From contig JAFTFO010000015.1 in NCBI GenBank assembly GCA_017449495.1, positions 18,289 through 82,288 on the forward strand: 64,000 nucleotides of DNA, read 5' to 3'. Position 1 is the stretch's first letter; every line of letters starts with the position of its first letter. The notes under the pieces were generated by a model that made no database searches, was not told the origin of the DNA, and saw nothing but the letters and a program-made list of their open reading frames with translations. The translations under genes were made by a program, and so were the position numbers. Positions 33,585 to 44,800 of this stretch are shown piece after piece. Source of the stretch: Prevotella sp. Its GTDB lineage: Bacteria > Bacteroidota > Bacteroidia > Bacteroidales > Bacteroidaceae.

Positions 33585-34871
33585 ATGATAGAATTACCAG
33601 AGGATTTCAAGCATGAGACACGGTTGGTCATGGGCGAACAGCGCTTCAACCGCTTCCTGGAGGCACTCAACGAGGAGCCCCCTACAAGCATACGCCTCAA
33701 TCCGCTGCACAGGGGGACTGTCCCTTGTGTGAGTAGCGTAGCGGATTACACAGGGACTGTCCCCTCTGTGCAACAGGTTCCCTGGTGCGAGGAAGGCTAT
33801 TACCTCGACGGTCGTCCCCAGTTCACCTTCGACCCGCTCTTCCATGCGGGCTGCTACTACGTGCAGGAAGCCTCATCGATGTTCATCACCCACATCCTCC
33901 GACGTGTAACAGAGGGACGGTTCTTTTGTGACATCACTGGCGATGTCACAAAAGAACCGTCCCTCTGTTACACCCTCGACCTCTGCGCTGCCCCCGGTGG
34001 CAAGTCCACCGCAGCCATCAGCGTACTTCCCGAGGGTAGTACGCTCGTCAGCAACGAGCCCGTCCCTACCCGTGCACAGATTCTGTTGGAGAACATCACG
34101 AAGTGGGGCTGGCCCAACTGCATTGTCACCAACAACTACCCCCGTGACTTCCGGAAAGCAAAGGCCAAGTTCGACATCATCCTCTGCGACGTGCCCTGCT
34201 CTGGTGAAGGCATGTTCCGCAAGGACCCCAACGCCATCAGCGAGTGGAGTCTGCAGAACGTGGAGAAGTGCTGGCGATTGCAACGGGAGATTGTCGCCGA
34301 CGCCTGGGAGTGTCTGAATCCCGGTGGACTATTAATATATAGTACCTGTACATATAATATAAAAGAGAACGAGGAGAACGTGCGTTGGATCATGGAGACC
34401 TACGACGCCGAAGCCCTCCCCGTCCCTACCCTGCCCGAGTGGAACATCACGGGTTCGTTACTCGAGGGCTTCGATGCCCCAGTCTACCGTTTTATCCCCG
34501 GCTACACCCGAGGCGAAGGACTCTTCATGTGCGCTTTGGTTAAACGAGGAGTGAGGAGTGAGGAGTGTGGAATGAGGAGTGTCAAGCGTTTAACACAGGG
34601 ATTGAAGGTAATCTCACCCCTCACTCCACACTCCACACTCCACGAGACAAAAGCCGACCTCTCCTACCCCGACGCCCTGCGCTACCTCCGCGGCGAAGCC
34701 CTCGTGCTGCCCGCCGACACCCCTCGGGGTCTGGTCACCGTCACCTATAAGGGTGTTCCCCTCGGTCCCGTCAAGAATATCGGCAACCGCGCCAACAACC
34801 TCTACCCGAAGCCCTGGCGCATCAAGACCACTCACCTACCTTCAGAAGAAATAACAATATTAGAAATATGA
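33585..34871 (+). CDS. RsmF/NSUN-type rRNA (cytosine-5)-methyltransferase
   Basis: Starting at ATG 33585 the protein is 428 residues. SAM-binding motif I is [12 protein letters not shown] (about 131), and catalytic motifs are [13 protein letters not shown] (about 205) and YSTCTYN (about 253). A C-terminal PUA-like domain (YLRGEALVL...[17 protein letters not shown]) points to the RsmF/YebU branch that modifies 16S rRNA. Three in-frame inserts are present: near-palindrome at 33707-33771 (residues about 41-62), a perfect palindrome at 33904-33973 (about 107-130, just before motif I) and a GAGGAGTG/CACTCCTC inverted repeat at 34548-34654 (linker to the PUA-like domain). The stop overlaps the thyA start (ATGA). 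Confidence 0.93.
   Translation: MIELPEDFKHETRLVMGEQRFNRFLEALNEEPPTSIRLNPLHRGTVPCVSSVADYTGTVPSVQQVPWCEEGYYLDGRPQFTFDPLFHAGCYYVQEASSMFITHILRRVTEGRFFCDITGDVTKEPSLCYTLDLCAAPGGKSTAAISVLPEGSTLVSNEPVPTRAQILLENITKWGWPNCIVTNNYPRDFRKAKAKFDIILCDVPCSGEGMFRKDPNAISEWSLQNVEKCWRLQREIVADAWECLNPGGLLIYSTCTYNIKENEENVRWIMETYDAEALPVPTLPEWNITGSLLEGFDAPVYRFIPGYTRGEGLFMCALVKRGVRSEECGMRSVKRLTQGLKVISPLTPHSTLHETKADLSYPDALRYLRGEALVLPADTPRGLVTVTYKGVPLGPVKNIGNRANNLYPKPWRIKTTHLPSEEITILEI
33707..33771. repeat. In-frame GGGGACTGTCCC near-palindrome
   Basis: GCACAGGGGGACTGTCCCTT and AGGGACTGTCCCCTCTGTGC form imperfect arms around GTAGCGTAGCGGATTAC. They are read through in frame as part of the methyltransferase. Confidence 0.75.
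33904..33973. repeat. Perfect 32-bp-arm palindrome inside the methyltransferase gene
   Basis: The arm beginning GTGTAACAGAGGGACGGTTC pairs exactly with the arm ending GAACCGTCCCTCTGTTACAC, with a 6-base loop (ACTGGC). The GGGACGGTTCTTTTGTGAC core resembles palindromes tied to REP-type (IS200-like) transposases. It is translated in frame. Confidence 0.9.
34548..34654. repeat. GAGGAGTG inverted repeat inside the methyltransferase gene
   Basis: Left: tandem GAGGAGTG units (34548-34581). Right: complementary CTCACTCCACACTCCAC units (34619-34644). Both are translated ([13 protein letters not shown] and [11 protein letters not shown]). Confidence 0.75.
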
Positions 34872-35662
34872 AACAGTATCTCGACATCCTCAACCGCATC
34901 CTGACCGAAGGCGTCCAAAAGGACGACCGCACAGGCACCGGCACCATCAGCATCTTCGGCACCCAGAGTCGCTATAATCTCGATGACGGGTTCCCCTGCC
35001 TGACCACCAAGAAACTCCATCTGAAGTCGATCATCTACGAACTGCTGTGGTTCCTCCGTGGCGACACCAACGTCCACTGGCTGCAGGAGCGCGGCGTCCG
35101 CATCTGGAACGAGTGGGCCGACGAGAATGGAGAACTCGGTCCCGTCTACGGTCACCAGTGGCGTTCTTGGCCCGACTACAAGGGGGGCACCATCGACCAG
35201 ATCCAGTATGTGATTGACCAGTTGAAGCACAACCCCAACTCCCGCCGTATGATCGTCTCGGCCTGGAACGTGGCCGAGGTCAACGAGATGGCCCTGCCGC
35301 CCTGTCACACCATCTTCCAGTTCTACGTGGCCGGCGACCGTCTGTCGCTCCAGCTCTACCAGCGCTCTGCCGACACCTTCCTCGGCGTGCCGTTCAACAT
35401 CGCCTCCTACGCCCTGCTGCTTCAGATGATGGCACAGGTGACGGGCTTCAAGCCGGGCGAGTTCATCCACACCACGGGTGACACCCACCTCTATCTGAAC
35501 CATATCGAACAGGCCAAGCTCCAGCTCACCCGTGAGCCGCGTCCCCTGCCGACGATGAAGATCAACCCCGACGTGAAGAATCTCTTCGACTTCCAGTTCG
35601 AAGACTTCGAACTCGTGGGCTACGACCCTCATCCACATATCAAGGCAGAAGTGAGTGTATAA
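34868..35662 (+). CDS. thyA: Thymidylate synthase
   Basis: The 264-residue enzyme makes dTMP from dUMP using methylene-tetrahydrofolate. It contains the folate/dUMP-binding [13 protein letters not shown] start and [14 protein letters not shown]. The active-site segment [13 protein letters not shown] (catalytic Cys) and the [25 protein letters not shown] signature are also present. Its ATG overlaps the stop of the methyltransferase, and folA follows after 116 bp, the usual thyA-folA pairing that links dTMP synthesis with regeneration of tetrahydrofolate. Confidence 0.98.
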   Translation: MKQYLDILNRILTEGVQKDDRTGTGTISIFGTQSRYNLDDGFPCLTTKKLHLKSIIYELLWFLRGDTNVHWLQERGVRIWNEWADENGELGPVYGHQWRSWPDYKGGTIDQIQYVIDQLKHNPNSRRMIVSAWNVAEVNEMALPPCHTIFQFYVAGDRLSLQLYQRSADTFLGVPFNIASYALLLQMMAQVTGFKPGEFIHTTGDTHLYLNHIEQAKLQLTREPRPLPTMKINPDVKNLFDFQFEDFELVGYDPHPHIKAEVSV

Positions 35663-35670
35663 TTTTTGTT

Positions 35671-35767
35671 GACGGCTTACAGTTTACGGTTTACAGATGA
35701 AATGCTGGCTAGCCATTCACTGACTCCGATGTAATCAACTGTAAACCGTAAACTGTAAACTGTAAAC
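35671..35767. repeat. GTTTACAG inverted repeat between thyA and folA
   Basis: GGCTTACAGTTTACGGTTTACAG and the complementary CTGTAAACCGTAAACTGTAAACTGTAAAC units flank about 40 bases. No gene lies here. It belongs to the same low-complexity inverted-repeat style seen inside several genes. Confidence 0.7.
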
Positions 35768-35778
35768 AAAGAAAGAAT

Positions 35779-36261
35779 ATGATTACCATTATAGCAGCGG
35801 TGGCGAAGGACAGGGCCATCGGAAATAAGAACAAACTGATCTATTGGTTGCCGAACGATCTGAAGCGTTTCAAGGCACTCACCACGGGTCATACCATCAT
35901 CATGGGGCGTAACACCTACCTCTCCCTGCCTAAGGGCGCCCTCCCCAACCGTCGTAACATCGTCCTCACCCGCAGTCAGACCGCCTTCCCAGGCTGTGAC
36001 GTCTACTCTTCCCTCGAAGAGGCCCTCTCCCACTGCGCCCCCGGCGAGGATATCTACATCATCGGCGGTGCCAGTGTCTACCGTCAGGCCTTGCCTCTCG
36101 CCGACCGGCTCTGCCTTACAGAGATCGACGACACCCCTGCCGAGGCCGACACCTTCTTTCCACCTTACGAAGAGGAGTGGCAGGAAGACTGGCGCGAAGA
36201 CCATGACATCGACGAGAAGCACGCCTACCGCTACGCCTTCGTCGACTACATCCGCAAATGA
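35779..36261 (+). CDS. folA: Dihydrofolate reductase
   Basis: The 160-residue enzyme reduces dihydrofolate with NADPH. Visible motifs are MITIIAAVAKDRAIGNKNKLIYWLPNDLKRFK (substrate and cofactor site with the active-site acidic residue in LPNDLKRF), TTGHTIIMGRNTYLSLP and IYIIGGASVYRQALPLADRLCLTEID. It completes the folate cycle started by ThyA immediately upstream. The stop codon lies inside the terminator hairpin shared with the convergent ccsA-like gene. Confidence 0.97.
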   Translation: MITIIAAVAKDRAIGNKNKLIYWLPNDLKRFKALTTGHTIIMGRNTYLSLPKGALPNRRNIVLTRSQTAFPGCDVYSSLEEALSHCAPGEDIYIIGGASVYRQALPLADRLCLTEIDDTPAEADTFFPPYEEEWQEDWREDHDIDEKHAYRYAFVDYIRK

Positions 36262-36295
36262 ATCATCCCCGCCAATGAGCGGGGATGATTCATTT
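36256..36295. terminator. Bidirectional hairpin embracing both convergent stop codons
   Basis: AAATGAATCATCCCCGC and its exact complement GCGGGGATGATTCATTT flank six bases. The folA stop lies in the left arm and the ccsA-like stop (36295-36297) begins at the right arm's last base. Confidence 0.85.
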
Positions 36296-37080
36296 CAACT
36301 GCTATAGGTATGTACGCTACTTCCTTGGGCCGACGGCAGATAGTTGATGCCCCACCAACACATCTGCAACAACACAAACGACACAAGCAGTATCCATAAC
36401 GCCAGCCGTGGCTGGTGGTTAGGGATACGACGGTAATGTATATAAATAAGGTACGCGAACCAAGTGATGGCCGCCCACGTCTCCTTCGGGTCCCACGACC
36501 AGTAGTGTCCCCACGCCTCCTTGGCCCAGAGGGCTCCGAAGAGCATGCCGAAGGTCATGAAGGCGAAGCCCACATACACCATATTGTCGGTAATCTCAAA
36601 CTCCTCATCAGTAGCCGGCTTCTTCTTGAAGAACAGCAGATACACTGCCATCACCGTTGCGGCACCTAACAGGGCATAGGCAAACATATAGACAATGACA
36701 TGTGGTGCGAACCACGGACTCTGCAAGGCCGGCATCAGCGCCTTCGAATGGATCTCAGGCTTGAAGAGGTTCACCATGATGAATATCAGCGACATCAGGG
36801 TAGAGAACGACAGGATCCACTTGTACTTCCAGCGCGAATAGACCATCAATCCCGCAAAGGGCAGGAAAAACGAATACCAGAGGCGTGTCTCACCCATCGT
36901 CCGAAGGGGCGGACGCTCCAGTGAGATCCACATCGAGATGATGAAACTGAAGAACACCAGCAGACCTATGACGGTCGTCGTATAGGCCAGCCCCACTTTT
37001 TGACGCCACGCCGCATAGGCTCCCACGCCCCACAGCAGCAACGCCGTCACCGCAAAATAAACAAAATAACTCCAGTCCAT
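36295..37080 (-). CDS. ccsA: Cytochrome c biogenesis protein CcsA-like
   Basis: The 261-residue protein has about eight membrane helices and the haem-binding WWD-type motif GHYWSWDPKETWAAITWFAYLIYIH (about residues 195-219). It acts with a ResB/Ccs1 partner to move haem to apocytochrome c outside the inner membrane (system II). The partner gene lies directly upstream with a 3-bp gap. Confidence 0.93.
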   Translation of the reverse strand: MDWSYFVYFAVTALLLWGVGAYAAWRQKVGLAYTTTVIGLLVFFSFIISMWISLERPPLRTMGETRLWYSFFLPFAGLMVYSRWKYKWILSFSTLMSLIFIMVNLFKPEIHSKALMPALQSPWFAPHVIVYMFAYALLGAATVMAVYLLFFKKKPATDEEFEITDNMVYVGFAFMTFGMLFGALWAKEAWGHYWSWDPKETWAAITWFAYLIYIHYRRIPNHQPRLALWILLVSFVLLQMCWWGINYLPSAQGSSVHTYSS

Positions 37081-37083
37081 ACG

Positions 37084-37959
37084 CTATCTCTTTCTTGCTC
37101 CTGTAATCATCATCAGCAATCCGCCTGCCAGCATCATATAGATACCGCCGTAGACATAGGGCAGCCACGGGTCGCTCACCAGTTCGAGTATCGAGGTGTT
37201 GCTTCGGGCTCCCATCGACGTGTCATAGCCATACTGGTAGATCTTCCAGCCATCCACTTCAGCGGGTTTGTTCACATCGACGGTGGTCAGGAACTTCTCC
37301 CCTTTCTTCGTCAGGATCTCTATCTCTGAGGCAAAGCGCTTCGGAGAGCCGTCATCATAGGTCTCCATGATAAACTGCTTCAGTTCGATGGCCAGCGCCA
37401 GCTCCTTCACATGTCCCTGCTGATCCAGTGCCCGCCACTCCGGCTCACCGATGGCGGTGATCATCTTCAGTCGCTGCATGTCTGCATTGCCGAGCGTAGC
37501 TGTCGTCATCGTGATAAACAGCCCGAGATGGAACAAGGCGGCTACGATCTTCGTCGGCGACTTCAGGCGGAAGCCACTCTTCAGGACCACCAGTCCGACG
37601 ATCAGCGCCATATAGACATAGGTAAGCACGAATGGCCAGAACGTCAGCATATTGTAAATCCACTGCCCGTTCACCGTCTGGCGCGTCAGTCCCATGACGA
37701 CCGTGAGTACCACGGCATAGCACATCACCGGCACTGCCGCCTGATACGTCGAGAGGAAGCGGAAGGCATAGACCTTACCACACAACAGATGGATGCCCAC
37801 GATGATGGCCACGAACAGGGCCAGCACAATCCCGTTGACAGGCCAGGCGAAGGCATCCCATACGACAGGGCCGACGCTCAACTCCAGCAGCAGTCCCGCC
37901 ACAATCAGGCCTCCCCCGATGAGGAAGCCTTCCTTCATTGTCCAAGGTTTATTCCACAT
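37084..37959 (-). CDS. ResB/Ccs1-like cytochrome c biogenesis protein
   Basis: The 291-residue protein has about five hydrophobic helices, a periplasmic domain (about 150-265, KMITAIGEPEWRALDQQG...VDGWKIYQYGYDTSMG) and a last helix (YGGIYMMLAGGLLMMITGA). The YQYGYD...SILELVSDPWLPYVYGG pattern resembles the C-terminal part of ResB. It is shorter than classical ResB, as is usual for Bacteroidetes versions. It pairs with the CcsA-like gene downstream. Confidence 0.82.
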   Translation of the reverse strand: MWNKPWTMKEGFLIGGGLIVAGLLLELSVGPVVWDAFAWPVNGIVLALFVAIIVGIHLLCGKVYAFRFLSTYQAAVPVMCYAVVLTVVMGLTRQTVNGQWIYNMLTFWPFVLTYVYMALIVGLVVLKSGFRLKSPTKIVAALFHLGLFITMTTATLGNADMQRLKMITAIGEPEWRALDQQGHVKELALAIELKQFIMETYDDGSPKRFASEIEILTKKGEKFLTTVDVNKPAEVDGWKIYQYGYDTSMGARSNTSILELVSDPWLPYVYGGIYMMLAGGLLMMITGARKR

Positions 37960-37967
37960 TTTTCTTA

Positions 37968-38774
37968 TTATTCAAAAATCGGTAACGACATCAACTGCTG
38001 CATCAGCGTCTGAGCCATCCGCACATGACCCTCATCGTTCGGATGCAGCCGGTCGTTCTCCGCGTTATGGAAATAGCGTGCCATCTCGTCCATCAGGGGA
38101 TAGAGGCCGCAAAGTGCGTTCAGGTCGATCACGGGCACCGCCCAGATGTTACCAGCCTCCTTCACCGACTGCACATAGGCATCGATATACTCACCACATT
38201 TGTTGGTATAGTCCTCTCTCGGTTGCCAGTTCTTCTCGTTAGCATAGAACTCAGCACGGTGGATGGGTGTCAGCAGCACGATCTGCTTCGTCGGATACAT
38301 CCGCTTCACGCAGTCCAAGGCGATGTTGATCCGTCCCCGATAGGTAGAGTCACTCATCACCGGATAGCGGTGCCGACGGTCCACCAGATGCTTCGACTCA
38401 TGGATGCCCGCCATCACCTGTTCCTCCTGCTCCGTGAACCACTCGCCGATGGGCACCCCACTGTTGTAGTCGTTCGTGCCGATGAAGATCAGGATCGCGT
38501 CCACCGAGTCGCCATGCTCCTCCTGTAGCATCCTTGCCTGACGGGGGATGTCGTTCCACTGCCGTCCGCTCCTCCCGTAGACATACGGTGTGATGCCGAG
38601 CCAGTCCTCGAGGAATCCCCAGTACTTTTTCTTCGACCCGTTGTTCCTCGGGTCCGTGATCGAGTCACCGAAATAGGCCACCCGCTTCCCCTGCCAGGGA
38701 TGCCAACTCAGATCCTGTGCCATCGCAGGCACAGCCAGCACAGCTAACAGGAGTATTGTCAGTATTCGTTTCAT
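37968..38774 (-). CDS. SGNH/GDSL hydrolase, exported
   Basis: ATG 38774 (MKRILTILLLAVLAVPAMAQ) gives a clean signal peptide; ATG 38780 two codons upstream is less likely. The 268-residue enzyme shows block I FGDSITD (nucleophile Ser), block III IFIGTNDY and block V DRLHPNDEGHVRMA (catalytic Asp/His). Family members remove acyl groups from carbohydrates or lipids. It is 8 bp upstream of the ResB-like gene and could share its transcript. Confidence 0.9.
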   Translation of the reverse strand: MKRILTILLLAVLAVPAMAQDLSWHPWQGKRVAYFGDSITDPRNNGSKKKYWGFLEDWLGITPYVYGRSGRQWNDIPRQARMLQEEHGDSVDAILIFIGTNDYNSGVPIGEWFTEQEEQVMAGIHESKHLVDRRHRYPVMSDSTYRGRINIALDCVKRMYPTKQIVLLTPIHRAEFYANEKNWQPREDYTNKCGEYIDAYVQSVKEAGNIWAVPVIDLNALCGLYPLMDEMARYFHNAENDRLHPNDEGHVRMAQTLMQQLMSLPIFE

Positions 38775-38780
38775 ACACAA

Positions 38781-38806
38781 TTATCAATTTTCAATTATCA
38801 ATTTTC
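38781..38806. repeat. AATTATCAATTTTC simple repeat at the end of the giant gene
   Basis: Two to three units of ATTATCAATTTTCA overlap the last codons and stop of the giant surface protein (…GEKIDN stop), so the repeat supplies its terminus. Confidence 0.7.
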
Positions 38807-41800
38807 TCTCCGATGACTACATTTGTCTTACCCGTCACGTCGGCCGCATTACCACCGCCATAGACATTGCCACGGATGTCGGCACCAACAACGGGCCTCT
38901 TGGGAACGGTGCCGTTGGGGAGCCTCTCCGACTCGAAATCCTCTTCGGTGGTCGTACCGATGTTAACATAGGTGTTACCAACCACCTTGGCCGCATTACC
39001 ACCGCCAAAGACATTGTTGATGACGCCCATCTTACCGGCTTTGTGAGGCAGGATGATGTCCTTCACCCAGCTAAGGTTCTCAGGCACAGTCTCCGTCGTG
39101 GCTTTCACATCGTAGTCGTCAGCCCTACCTTCATCCACAATCACCTCATTGATGTTCACCGTCGGGTTACCCGTCACAGTAGCCGTCCGTCCATAGCCAC
39201 CGCCATAGATATTACCAATACTGGTGAAGGAACGGACATTGACACGAGGCGACGGATAGTCGGCACCAAAACTATCAGGTATGGTATACGGAGCCTCGTT
39301 ACCACCGCCATAGAGTTCACCGATGACGAGCGGGGTTTCGCACTCGGGATTCTCCTCGATGTTCACAGTGATGCTGCCGTCGATGGTGCCGGAACTCATG
39401 TTACCGCCGAACACACGTCCAAACTTACCACTGGTCAGTGTCAGGCTGACATCATTGCCTACATTAGCCTCACGGGAACCGGCATAGATCTCCTCGATCC
39501 AGTCGTTCGGCATACAGCCCAGCACGATCTCGGCACCACCTTCCATCACAGCTTCCTTACCGCCGCCGTAGACGTTGCCGACGTCAAGCTTATCACAGCA
39601 GCCCGGATCGCTGGTATTGGCTACATTCCTGACAGAGGTACCGCCACGGACATTACCCAGAGTGTTACTGCCACCATAGACATTGTTGACATTACCGGCC
39701 ATCAGACGGACGGATGTCTTACCAGTACCATATTCTTCCGTAGTGCCTGTCTTGTAGCCGATGTTCGCGCCAGGGTTATCTGCACCAGCACCGTAACCAC
39801 CACCAAACACGTTGTCGATGATCTCCGTACCCTTAATCAGCACATTCGTAGCCGGCGTGGCAGCGCCATAGCCACCGCCATACACCTCCTCGATGCTCGT
39901 CAGGTCACAACCCTCGATGATCACCTCGGCATACTCCTCATCGCTGGTGGGGACATAGTCGGCCTGGTTACCACCGCCAAAGACCTTAGCCACATCGTAC
40001 GAGTCATCCACCTTGGCATTGATAGCGGACGTATTCTCGTTCTGGGTGCCATGCACATATACCAGGACATGTCCCTTCGGTGTTCCGTTCACATTGTTGG
40101 CACCGAAGACATTGCCCTTGACAACGCAACCCTTCTTCGTCGGATCGTTCGGCGACGGGGTGTACGTCTTGTTACCTGTAGCAGCCGTCGTGATGGTGGT
40201 CGTTCCATTCAGGTTCACGTTGACATCGCCATAGACTAAAGCCTCAATCGCAGTGATGTTGTTGGTTGCATCAGCCATTCGGCCCAGTCCGCCACCATAG
40301 GCATTGCGGATGGTTCCACCAAGCAGGTTGACCGTCGTTGTGGGATGAACGGTTTCTGTTTCTACAGTTCCATCAGCGTTAGTATGACCAACGGTGCTTG
40401 TCGTGTTCGTGTTGGCCAGCGAACCGCCGCCATACACATCCTCTTCGACCGTTCCACCCTTGATGTTGACAACGACACTGCCTTTAGTAAGACCTAACTC
40501 ACCACCACCAAAGACGGAGCCTTTAACGGTAGCACTTCCGTCGATGGTCACATCGGGATGGGTGGCCAAGGCCAGTGTTTCAAGATAGGTTGAGTAAGTG
40601 GGCTCATCCACGAAATAATCCCATACAAATGAGGAACCTGGTTTATAATATTCCCAAGTTTCATTCTCTTTACCTGCAGGGAAGTCAGTAGTATTAGTAT
40701 AGACCGTCATACGTCTTGACCTTAGTGAATGATCTGTGTTCTCCTTATCGAAATGAGGTGTGACACCCTTACCGGCACCAAAGACGTTCTCACCGATTTT
40801 AGCATTACCCTGCACATTGACATCACATATACCACCACCTAACAAGATAGATGGTTCGTTGTTTGTGTCAAGGCCATATTTGCCCACTGAGGCAATCTCA
40901 CCGCCGCCATAGACACTATGTCCGACCTGGGCAGTGCCTTCGACCGTGACTTTAGTGTCACCACGAACCAGAGCCGAGTAGCCGTGCGTCTCTAAGCCAG
41001 CACCGGCACCGAAGACGTTGCCTTTGACTTCTGCATTACCGTCAACCTTCACTTCAGTATCAGTCTCCACACGGCCTACCTCACCGCCACCATAGACGTT
41101 GCCGTTCACGGTGCCACCGCTGATATTGACATTCGTGCCATACACGATAGCAGCCTCACACCAGAATGTATTGGAAAGACCCTTGCCTGCGCCAAACACA
41201 TGGCCCTTGTCGGAACTGCCCTCCGTACCTATCTTACCACCAGTGACAGTCACATCACAAACACCAGTGTTATTGTACGGATCGCCCCATGTAAAAGTCC
41301 TCATGTCAGTAGTAACTGTATATGTTCCTACAGACGCCATCTCACCGCCGCCGTAGACATTCTCCTTCACCGAGCCGTCCTTCACCTCGACAGTGGTTGT
41401 ACCGTCCACACGGCCTGCCAACTGCATGGGAATGTAATCAACACCATCATAGGTCGTCTTTGTCGTGTAGTCATCACTACCATAGCCACCCCCGAAGAGG
41501 TCGCCATTGACAGTGCCGCCCTCAACAGACACCTTGGAAGTGGTATGCACGGTACCCAGCTCACCACCACCATAGACATTGTTCTTGATGACGGCATCGC
41601 CGCTGATCTTCACCTCGGTACTCTTCACCTTGGCCAACTTCGGCCAGATGGGGTTAATATCGCCATTGAGCAGCGTCAGTCGTCCCATAGAGCCACCGAA
41701 CACGTTACCGCCCTTGGTATGGGTGTCTGTCGACTCCACATCGTTACCAATGATACCGCCACTAACATTCACCTTGACATGACCACGTGTGAAACCACCT

Positions 41801-44800
41801 ACGCTATTGCCGTTGTCATCCTTGCCGTCTTCACGCATCACACCGTAAGGTTTCTCGTTATCGACTACTTCATCAACTAAGTAGAGACCATAGCCCACGG
41901 AGGCCAATCGACCGCCACCATAGACAGAGCCCAGCATGGTGCCGCCAGTGATATTCACTTCGACGTCACCGCCGACATTACCAGCCGTGAGGGCATCACC
42001 ACCGAAGCCACGACCACCGCCGAACACATTGCCGTCGAAGCCTGAATAGCCCAAGGTGCCGATGTTGGCTCCATCGCCAATGGTCACCGTTGAGTTCTTC
42101 ATCACGTGTCCATCCTCACCGCCGCCGAAGACGGAGCCATAGATCTTGGCCGTACCGGATACACTGACCTCTGCATTCTCTACGTTGGTGTCCTTATTGA
42201 AGAAGATACGTTGGTCACCCTTACCGGCACCAAAGAGGTTACAGATAACGGGGTGAGCCTGAATCTCATCCTCCGTACGTGGCACACCAATCGTACCACC
42301 CGTCATCGTGACTTTGGCAGTACCCAGCACGTTCGTCGCCTCACAGCCGCCATAGACACTCGTCAAGATATGACCACCGCTGATAGTGACTTTCGTATTA
42401 CCCTTGACGGTTCCCGCACTGTTGAGGTAAACGCTTCTGCCCAATGTATTATCGAAGTAAGGCACGCTACCCGAGCCTCCGCCGAACACGTTGCCATAGT
42501 AGGTATGACCATCCTTGGCGATATAAGAACCGCCCTCGGCATATTCTGTACAGCCCTCATCATAATAATACTTGCCGTCTTTCAGATACTTCGCATACGG
42601 GTCGTATGGAGCACCACTCGATGGATCATACTCCCAGTGGGCACAGCCTGCGAGCGACGTCGAAGCCCAGTCGCCATCTGAATAACGACCGTTAGCGCCT
42701 TCGCCTTCACCAATCTGACAGTTACCCTTTATCTTAACATCGGTATCGTACTGTACCAGACCGTTCTCACTGCCGCCATAGACGGAGCCTTTGACGAAGG
42801 CATTGCCTTCGATAGTCACATCTGTATGGGTGGCTAATGCCAGTGTTTGAATAAACTCAATATACTTGTCCCTGTTGGGGAAGTACTCCCAAACATTCTC
42901 ATGCTCCGTATCAGAATACTCCCAATATGCACTATTAGACGTATTATACTTCTCTGAATCATAGGCCATCATACGCTTAGGTCTATTCTCATTATCAGCA
43001 TAAGTATAATTCTCAGGCAGAATACCCTTACCGGCGCCAAAGACATGGCCCCAGTCATCGGGTTTGTCCGTTCCGTCTGTTATCTCCGGATGATACATCT
43101 TCATACCGTCAGGTCCGATTTCGGCATTATCCTTCACAATAACCGTGCAATAGCCACTATGTTGACCTTCTTTTACTTGTGCCAATGCCACCGGCACTCC
43201 GTTAACGACTTGATACCTGGCCACCGAGGCAATTTCGCCACCGCCATAGACATTACCCTTCACCTTGGCCTTACCCTGAATGGTGACAGCAGGATTACCA
43301 CGTACCAGTGCGGCGTAGCCATGAGTCTCCTTACCCTTGCCACCACCGAACACACTTCCTGCGATGACAGGTAAACTTGTCAATCCTTCAGGCACATCAT
43401 CAGCAGCAAGACCGATGGTCACCACGGTGTTCTTCTCCACACGGCCAATCTCACCGCCACCATAGACATTACCCCCTATCGTGCCGTTGCCGATGATGAC
43501 ATTCGTTCCGCCATTAGGATGGTCTACACCATCGCCATCAACTCCCACCATGGCTTTCGCACACGTGAATTCGTCTGCTTCACCCTTGCCGCCGCCGAAC
43601 ACATTACCGGTAATCTTTGCAGCGTTACGGGTCAAAGTTTCTTCCACCTCATTTCCTTCAGCATCCAGCTTCACCCATTTGCCAGTTCCAATCTCCACAT
43701 ATGTGTTACCGACAATGTCTGCCAGGTTACCACCGCCATAGATGTTACCGATGGTTCCGACAGGAAGGATTCCGTCGCCAGTGCCTTCCTCGATGCTCTC
43801 AACCTTATAAGCCTGATGGCTGTAATCTTCATGATCACCTACAGTAGGATTGAACTTTGCGAGGATCCTGCCCGGTTCCATGTTGACATTGATATGCGGG
43901 TTACCTACGAGTTTGGCCTGATAGCCACCGCCGAAGATATTGCCGATATAGGTGGCAGAGATCACATTGATGCGCGGATCTGCATACAATCGTGTACCAG
44001 ACTCTTTAACCGTTTTATCAGCATTGTAGCCATATACTGAATAATCTGCCAGATAGCCACCGGCATACAATGATCCAATACGGATCGGCTCACAACCACC
44101 CTCCTTGATCGTGACAGTGATAGAGCCATTGACAGCACCACTGGTGTTGTTACCACCGAACACACGTTCCAATGACGAGCCGTTAGTGATGGTAAGGCTG
44201 ATATTACCATTGAAATCAGCATCTTTGGCACCACCGAACATCTCCGTGACACCCTTTGCACAATCCGCTGACACCTCAGCATCTGCATCGCTATAGGCAT
44301 TCTTACCGCCACCGTAGGACGTAGTCACCTCCATCGGACAATCATCATACATGGCCGAGTAGGTAGAAGAAAGCTTCGCCCTGACGTTACCTTTCGAGTT
44401 ACTGCCACCATAGGAAGTATGGACCGTTCCGCCTTTCACCACCAGTGTAGCGATACCAGAGCCAAATTGTATGTCTGTGGCAGCCAATCTCTTATCTTTA
44501 TTTGCTCCTCCTTCATCATTATAATCTTCCCATTGAACGGCCTCATAGGGGTCTGCCTGCGTACCAGAACCCTGACCAGAGGTCTTAGGATAGTCTGCAT
44601 AGGTATAATAACCCACGTTGGCACCGGGATTCTGATACCATACTGTTGATCCGCCTTCCTGGAGCGAGTAATCATCATAGCCGTTACCGCCACCGAAGGC
44701 CTCATCGATCTCGTAGACACGGTTTATTTCCACGTAAGTGGCTGGCACAGGGGCTGCGTTACCACCACCATACACCTGTTTGATACTGGTCAAACCACAG

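Noticed and set aside
34832-35638. Minus-strand open frame of 268 codons opposite thyA
   Set aside because: thyA is certain on the plus strand; the reverse frame is a codon-bias shadow.
39043-40239. Long plus-strand open frame (398 codons) inside the giant gene, with others at 41200, 42106 and 48364
   Set aside because: It lies antisense to strongly patterned repeat coding sequence, shows no family motifs and is a by-product of biased codon use in the YGGG repeats.
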